A stretch of DNA of 52,545 bases from assembly GCA_944383785.1 (NCBI GenBank), contig CALWQV010000008.1, positions 1-52,545 on the forward strand, read 5' to 3'. Positions within the stretch are counted from its first letter, which is position 1; each line of letters starts with the position of its first letter. Positions 49,872 to 52,545 of the stretch are shown here, in pieces. The position numbers and the translations under genes were made by a program. Source of the DNA: an uncultured Enterocloster sp. (GTDB lineage: Bacteria; Bacillota; Clostridia; Lachnospirales; Lachnospiraceae). The notes beneath the pieces were generated by a model, which was not told the DNA's origin, searched no databases, and was given only the letters and a program-made list of their open reading frames with translations.

Positions 49872-49974
49872 GCTCTGGTTTGGCAATCTGAGCAATGGGG
49901 CTAATGCCGGCCTTCGGTACGTCAATGCGAACAACGCCCTTGGCACGACGAACTGGAATTACCTGCCCCGCCTT
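49872..49974 (+). repeat. DGR template repeat (TR)
   Basis: The 103-base template from which an error-prone cDNA is made. It contains 21 adenines, 13 of which differ in the VR, while none of the 82 other bases differ. Eight codons are AAY, the most permissive for adenine mutagenesis, and none of the possible substitutions at its codons (AAY, AGC, TAC, ACG) gives a stop. It lies in the same reading frame as the VR (offset 249 bases) within an open frame that continues past the amber stop of the adhesin. Confidence 0.95.
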
Positions 49975-50066
49975 ACGACTAAAAAACAGTATTATTGCAT
50001 CATGCAGCGCCGGAAACGGCCCGGGAAACCGGCCTTGGCGAAAGCCTAAAATTGGTTGGGACGGCA

Positions 50067-50090
50067 CCCGGATATGGAAGAGTATCCGGG
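50067..50090 (+). other. Hairpin between TR and reverse transcriptase gene
   Basis: CCCGGATA (50067-50074) and TATCCGGG (50083-50090) form a perfect 8-base stem with an 8-base loop. In other DGRs the RNA segment between TR and RT folds and is needed for priming cDNA synthesis; this is a candidate element of that RNA. Confidence 0.5.
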
Positions 50091-50164
50091 CCGCACGGCG
50101 GATGGGACGTGCGTGGGGGTTAGTAGTAAAACCGAAAGCCCTTGAAACCAGAAAGGATTATGAT

Positions 50165-51508
50165 ATGCGGCGTTATTGCAGGAACGTTGACATTTCGAAT
50201 ATAGATTTTATCAAGCGCTGCATTTACCTGTGGCTTGACGGAAAGAAGAACCGCAGGGATGTGCTGCGCTTCTTTGCTGCGTATTCTGACCTGCCTGCGC
50301 GGCAGATCAGGGAAGCGGCTGCCTGCGAGAACTATCACTTTGTAGGGCCTGTGGTAGAACGGATTGCCCGGGACGTACAGGGCAGGATTAAAGCCCACGC
50401 TTTGGATCTTCCGCAGATCCGTTTCCGGGATAAGTATGACCCGTGTTCTGGAAAGTGGAGAAAAATTGGAATCCAGGAACCGATCCACCAGGTATTTGAT
50501 TATATTGCGGTGGAGGGATGCATGGAGATGTTCCTGGCCAAGATTTGCCCATACCAGATGGCCTCCATCCCGGGCCGGGGCCAGGAAAAGGGGGCAAAGG
50601 CAATCCTGCGCTGGCTCCAGCTGGATGGGAAGCATACGAGGTATTACCTTCAGGCGGATATCCGGCAGTGCTATCCGTCCATCGACCACGGGCGGATCAA
50701 GGCTGTGTTTGCGCGGGACCTTAAAAATCCGGAGCTGCTGTGGCTGGTCCATAACTTGATTGACAGCTTCCCGGAGGGATTAAGCATAGGCTCTTATTTC
50801 TCCCAGTATGCCTGTAACTACTATCTGTCCTATGCGTACCATTATGCGGCGGAGCAGCTGTTTAAGGTGCGCAGAAAAAAGAAAGGGCCGGGAGAGCGGA
50901 TGCGGCTTGCCCACCACGTCTTGTTCTATATGGACGACATCCTTTTGCTTGGCTCTTCGAAAAAGGATCTGGAGACAGGAATCAATATGTTGGGTGATTA
51001 TCTCCTGGACGTGCTTGGCCTGGAATTAAAGCCAGGATGGAAGATGTGGGAAACGGATTATATCGGGAAGGACGGGAAACATTATGGCCGCTTCGTTGAT
51101 ATGATGGGCTACCGGATCTACCGTGACCATATCGCCATACGGAGGAGCACGTTCAAGAAAATCCGCCGCTCCATGATCCGGGCGGAAGCACGGATCCGGG
51201 AAGGGAGGGAGATACCGGTCCACATGGCCCGGAATATCATGGCCTGGACCGGAAGGGTTGGCAACAGCAATTCGTTTAAGTTTTCAAAGGAATATAACCT
51301 GGCAAAAGTCAAAAGAAGGGCGGGTAAAACCATTTCATGCCACGATAAGATCGAGGCGGAAGAGAAAAAAAGAAGGAGGATTTTGTATGATTGTCAATAC
51401 GGTACATTGCCCGGTGAAACCGGCAGCAATGCAGTATCATCCGCTGGGGGACGGGACAGCGGAAGTGTGGCTCCGGAAGAATATCCGGCAGACTACGGTA
51501 GAAGCTGA
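50165..51508 (+). CDS. DGR reverse transcriptase
   Basis: A 447-residue reverse transcriptase. ATG 50165 follows AAAGG by eight bases; the open frame extends upstream through the TR, but that part is non-coding template. RT motifs: YYLQADIRQCYPSID (first catalytic aspartate, about residue 163), GLSIGSYFSQYACNYYLS (about 205-225, the SQ motif), FYMDDILLLG with catalytic YMDD at 255-258, and GYRIYRDHIAIRR near 320. It copies TR RNA into adenine-mutated cDNA that replaces the VR. It overlaps the next gene by 122 bases, an unusually long overlap. Confidence 0.9.
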   Translation: MRRYCRNVDISNIDFIKRCIYLWLDGKKNRRDVLRFFAAYSDLPARQIREAAACENYHFVGPVVERIARDVQGRIKAHALDLPQIRFRDKYDPCSGKWRKIGIQEPIHQVFDYIAVEGCMEMFLAKICPYQMASIPGRGQEKGAKAILRWLQLDGKHTRYYLQADIRQCYPSIDHGRIKAVFARDLKNPELLWLVHNLIDSFPEGLSIGSYFSQYACNYYLSYAYHYAAEQLFKVRRKKKGPGERMRLAHHVLFYMDDILLLGSSKKDLETGINMLGDYLLDVLGLELKPGWKMWETDYIGKDGKHYGRFVDMMGYRIYRDHIAIRRSTFKKIRRSMIRAEARIREGREIPVHMARNIMAWTGRVGNSNSFKFSKEYNLAKVKRRAGKTISCHDKIEAEEKKRRRILYDCQYGTLPGETGSNAVSSAGGRDSGSVAPEEYPADYGRS

Positions 51509-51782
51509 GACAGGCGGTGAAGAGAACCTGGAATACACTTATGAGGAGGTATACTTCCGGACAACGGCCACGCAGGCGGAGATCGAAGGCAACCAGGATT
51601 CCTACTGGGAAACAGGGCAGGGATGGGAGCCGGAAGTGCCGCTTACCCCGGAACAGAAGATTGAAAAACTACAGTTAGAGCTGAATCAGGCCAATGCCGA
51701 TCTGGCGCAAGCCAAAACGGATAACGATATGGCAATCGCGGAGCTTACCATGGTGATGGCGGCCATGATGGGCGGGGCGTAA
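51387..51782 (+). CDS. Small tail-region protein
   Basis: A 131-residue protein; ATG 51387 is set by AAGGAGGA seven bases upstream, inside the reverse transcriptase gene. The first 80 residues are strand-rich (YTYEEVYFRTTATQAEIEG), and the last 45 form a coiled-coil-like helix (PEQKIEKLQLELNQANADLAQ) ending in MMGGA. It has no similarity that I can see to the DGR accessory protein Avd, which is a helical bundle of similar size; a fibre-associated role is more likely. Confidence 0.5.
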   Translation: MIVNTVHCPVKPAAMQYHPLGDGTAEVWLRKNIRQTTVEAETGGEENLEYTYEEVYFRTTATQAEIEGNQDSYWETGQGWEPEVPLTPEQKIEKLQLELNQANADLAQAKTDNDMAIAELTMVMAAMMGGA

Positions 51783-51795
51783 GGAGGTGAGGACA

Positions 51796-51933
51796 ATGTT
51801 TGACGAAAACAGCCAGCTTGTAAAGACCTGGGTACGCCTGGTAAAGGCCGGGGCATATACCAGGGAGCAGGTTCCTAATTTAAGCAACCTGCAGGAAGTT
51901 GTAGGAATGGTTTTGGACAAGGAAATGAAGTAG
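51796..51933 (+). CDS. 45-residue protein, tandem paralogue 1 (XkdX-like)
   Basis: ATG 51796 follows AAGGAGGTGA and encodes 45 residues: one helix with LVKTWVRLVKAGAYTREQVP, then NLSNLQEVVGMVL. The pattern resembles the small XkdX-type proteins found downstream of phage fibres. The next gene is a clear paralogue: LVKTWV-x-LV, the P-x-L-x-NL stretch and LxEVV are shared. Confidence 0.65.
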   Translation: MFDENSQLVKTWVRLVKAGAYTREQVPNLSNLQEVVGMVLDKEMK

Positions 51934-51949
51934 AGAAGGGAGAACGAAT

Positions 51950-52087
51950 ATGATTTTCACGAAAAACAGCGCATTGGTAAAAACCTGGGTCAGCCTGGTG
52001 CTCAGCGGTACATTTGACAAGGAGGATGTGCCGAAGCTCTTCAACCTGCGGGAAGTTGTGGAAGAAGTCGTAGATTCTTTGGTGTAA
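51950..52087 (+). CDS. 45-residue protein, tandem paralogue 2 (XkdX-like)
   Basis: ATG 51950 follows AAGGGAGAACG and encodes 45 residues paralogous to the gene before it (ALVKTWVSLVLSGTFDKED; NLREVVEEVVDSLV). Conservation of length and motif after duplication suggests both are used. Role unknown, perhaps at the tail tip or in lysis-gene order. Confidence 0.65.
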   Translation: MIFTKNSALVKTWVSLVLSGTFDKEDVPKLFNLREVVEEVVDSLV

Positions 52088-52099
52088 GCAGGGGGAACG

Positions 52100-52351
52100 A
52101 TGGAAACGGAGGACAGGAACTTAGACAGCGGGCAGCTGCTGGAGCTGCTGGAACTGTACATGGACCTGGTAGAGAAACAGGATGTTGCGATCTACCATAT
52201 GAGCAATGTGATCCGCAGGCAGGAAGAGGAACTGCAACATGTAAGGAATCTTTACAGGCTGGAGGTACAGGACTTGCCTGGACTGGCCGATGACCGCAGG
52301 GAGGCCGGGGAAGCGCTGAAAGATTATGAACGGGCAAGAGGAAATGAGTAA
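52100..52351 (+). CDS. Small coiled-coil protein
   Basis: An 83-residue protein; ATG 52100 follows AGGGGGAACG. It is almost entirely helical and charged (LLELLELYMDLVEKQDVAIYHMSNVIRRQEEELQ), without a membrane segment, consistent with a short coiled coil. It precedes a stem-loop and a membrane-protein gene, where lysis-associated genes usually lie. No family is recognised. Confidence 0.55.
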   Translation: METEDRNLDSGQLLELLELYMDLVEKQDVAIYHMSNVIRRQEEELQHVRNLYRLEVQDLPGLADDRREAGEALKDYERARGNE

Positions 52352-52356
52352 GGATT

Positions 52357-52393
52357 ATAGGCATGGTGAAGCCGTGGAGGCAGCCGTGCCTAT
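52357..52393 (+). terminator. Stem-loop, possible terminator
   Basis: ATAGGCATGG (52357-52366) pairs with CCGTGCCTAT (52384-52393), ten pairs with one G-U, and is followed by TATTTTG. The T-run is interrupted, so termination is plausible rather than certain. Confidence 0.5.
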
Positions 52394-52426
52394 TATTTTG
52401 TTGGAAAGGGTAGGGCAATTAGGGTT

Positions 52427-52545
52427 ATGGAAGAGTTACTGAAAAGTTTTTCCCCAGTGGAGATCATCCTCTGCGTTTGGCTGGTGGTTAAGGGGCTGAC
52501 AGAGGTAATACAGAAATTCGACTGGGGAAAGAGCCGGCTTAAACA
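52427..52545 (+). CDS. Membrane protein, possible holin (cut by window edge)
   Basis: ATG 52427 opens a frame that runs to the right edge. The visible residues are MEELLKSFSPVE, then a hydrophobic segment IILCVWLVVKGLTEVI, then QKFDWGKSRLK. One membrane pass followed by a basic stretch, placed after the fibre region and a terminator-like stem, fits a holin or a lysis-region membrane protein. The rest is outside the window, so the call is tentative. Confidence 0.45.
   Translation, partial: MEELLKSFSPVEIILCVWLVVKGLTEVIQKFDWGKSRLK

Noticed and set aside
49759-50049. Separate gene covering the template repeat
   Set aside because: Its GTG has the candidate ribosome binding site almost touching it, and most of it is template; the open frame is better explained by duplication of the VR. 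Kept as a finding, not a gene.
49895-50164. N-terminal extension of the reverse transcriptase
   Set aside because: It would translate the TR and the hairpin spacer in another frame; the ATG at 50165 has a proper ribosome binding site and starts the recognisable protein.
1-52545. CRISPR array, tRNA, rRNA or insertion sequence
   Set aside because: No regularly spaced repeats, cloverleaf, rRNA core or transposase with terminal repeats was seen by eye. A tRNA scan would settle the tRNA point.

Overview
The window is most of a temperate bacteriophage or prophage of a Clostridia host, probably Lachnospiraceae. This is inferred from consensus AGGAGG ribosome binding sites before nearly every gene, frequent GTG and TTG starts, moderate base composition, and the families present (DUF4041, DUF6809, DUF6011, PcfJ/PcfK, DUF1073 portal, DUF2213 protease). 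The tail is contractile: sheath, tube, tape measure, gp25-like, J-like and I-like baseplate proteins are all here, in the order seen in Mu-like and Pam3-like myophages. Integrase and endolysin are not in the window, so both ends are cut.

Layout. 1-1400: a minus-strand partial DUF4041-like gene, a minus-strand repressor with three helix-turn-helix domains, and a divergent promoter with paired operators. 1402-3800: Cro-like and other XRE regulators plus small zinc and membrane proteins. 3917-17116: replication and recombination: a protein with possible recombination role, a single-chain SbcD-SbcC nuclease/ATPase, a DnaD-like initiator whose gene carries iterons and an AT-rich tract (candidate origin), a DnaC-like loader, a methyltransferase-like protein, a PcfK/PcfJ pair, a Gp37/Gp68-type protein, RecU and a DnaN-like clamp. 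17175-19955: small, often cysteine-rich proteins ending in an ArpU/RinA-like late regulator. 20156-24687: an accessory cassette between two terminator-like hairpins, with a sodium/solute symporter, two PAPS-reductase/PP-loop enzymes and two ParB-like proteins. 24794-34431: terminase, portal with a C-terminal Nudix domain, MuF-like protein, protease with nested scaffold, decoration and capsid proteins, connectors. 34418-46978: neck, sheath, tube, chaperone with a -1 frameshift extension, tape measure, baseplate and fibres. 47077-51508: adhesin region with a diversity-generating retroelement (variable repeat, template repeat, reverse transcriptase). 51387-52545: small tail or lysis-proximal genes, including a tandem pair of 45-residue paralogues.

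The least expected parts are the diversity-generating retroelement that retargets the adhesin, with 13 of 13 repeat differences falling at template adenines; the symporter/PP-loop/ParB cassette with hairpins covering its ribosome binding sites; the portal-Nudix fusion; the iteron cluster inside the initiator gene; and a TTTTTTC slippery site that opens an 89-codon extension of the tail chaperone. Function names come from recall of protein families and visible motifs; no database search was run.
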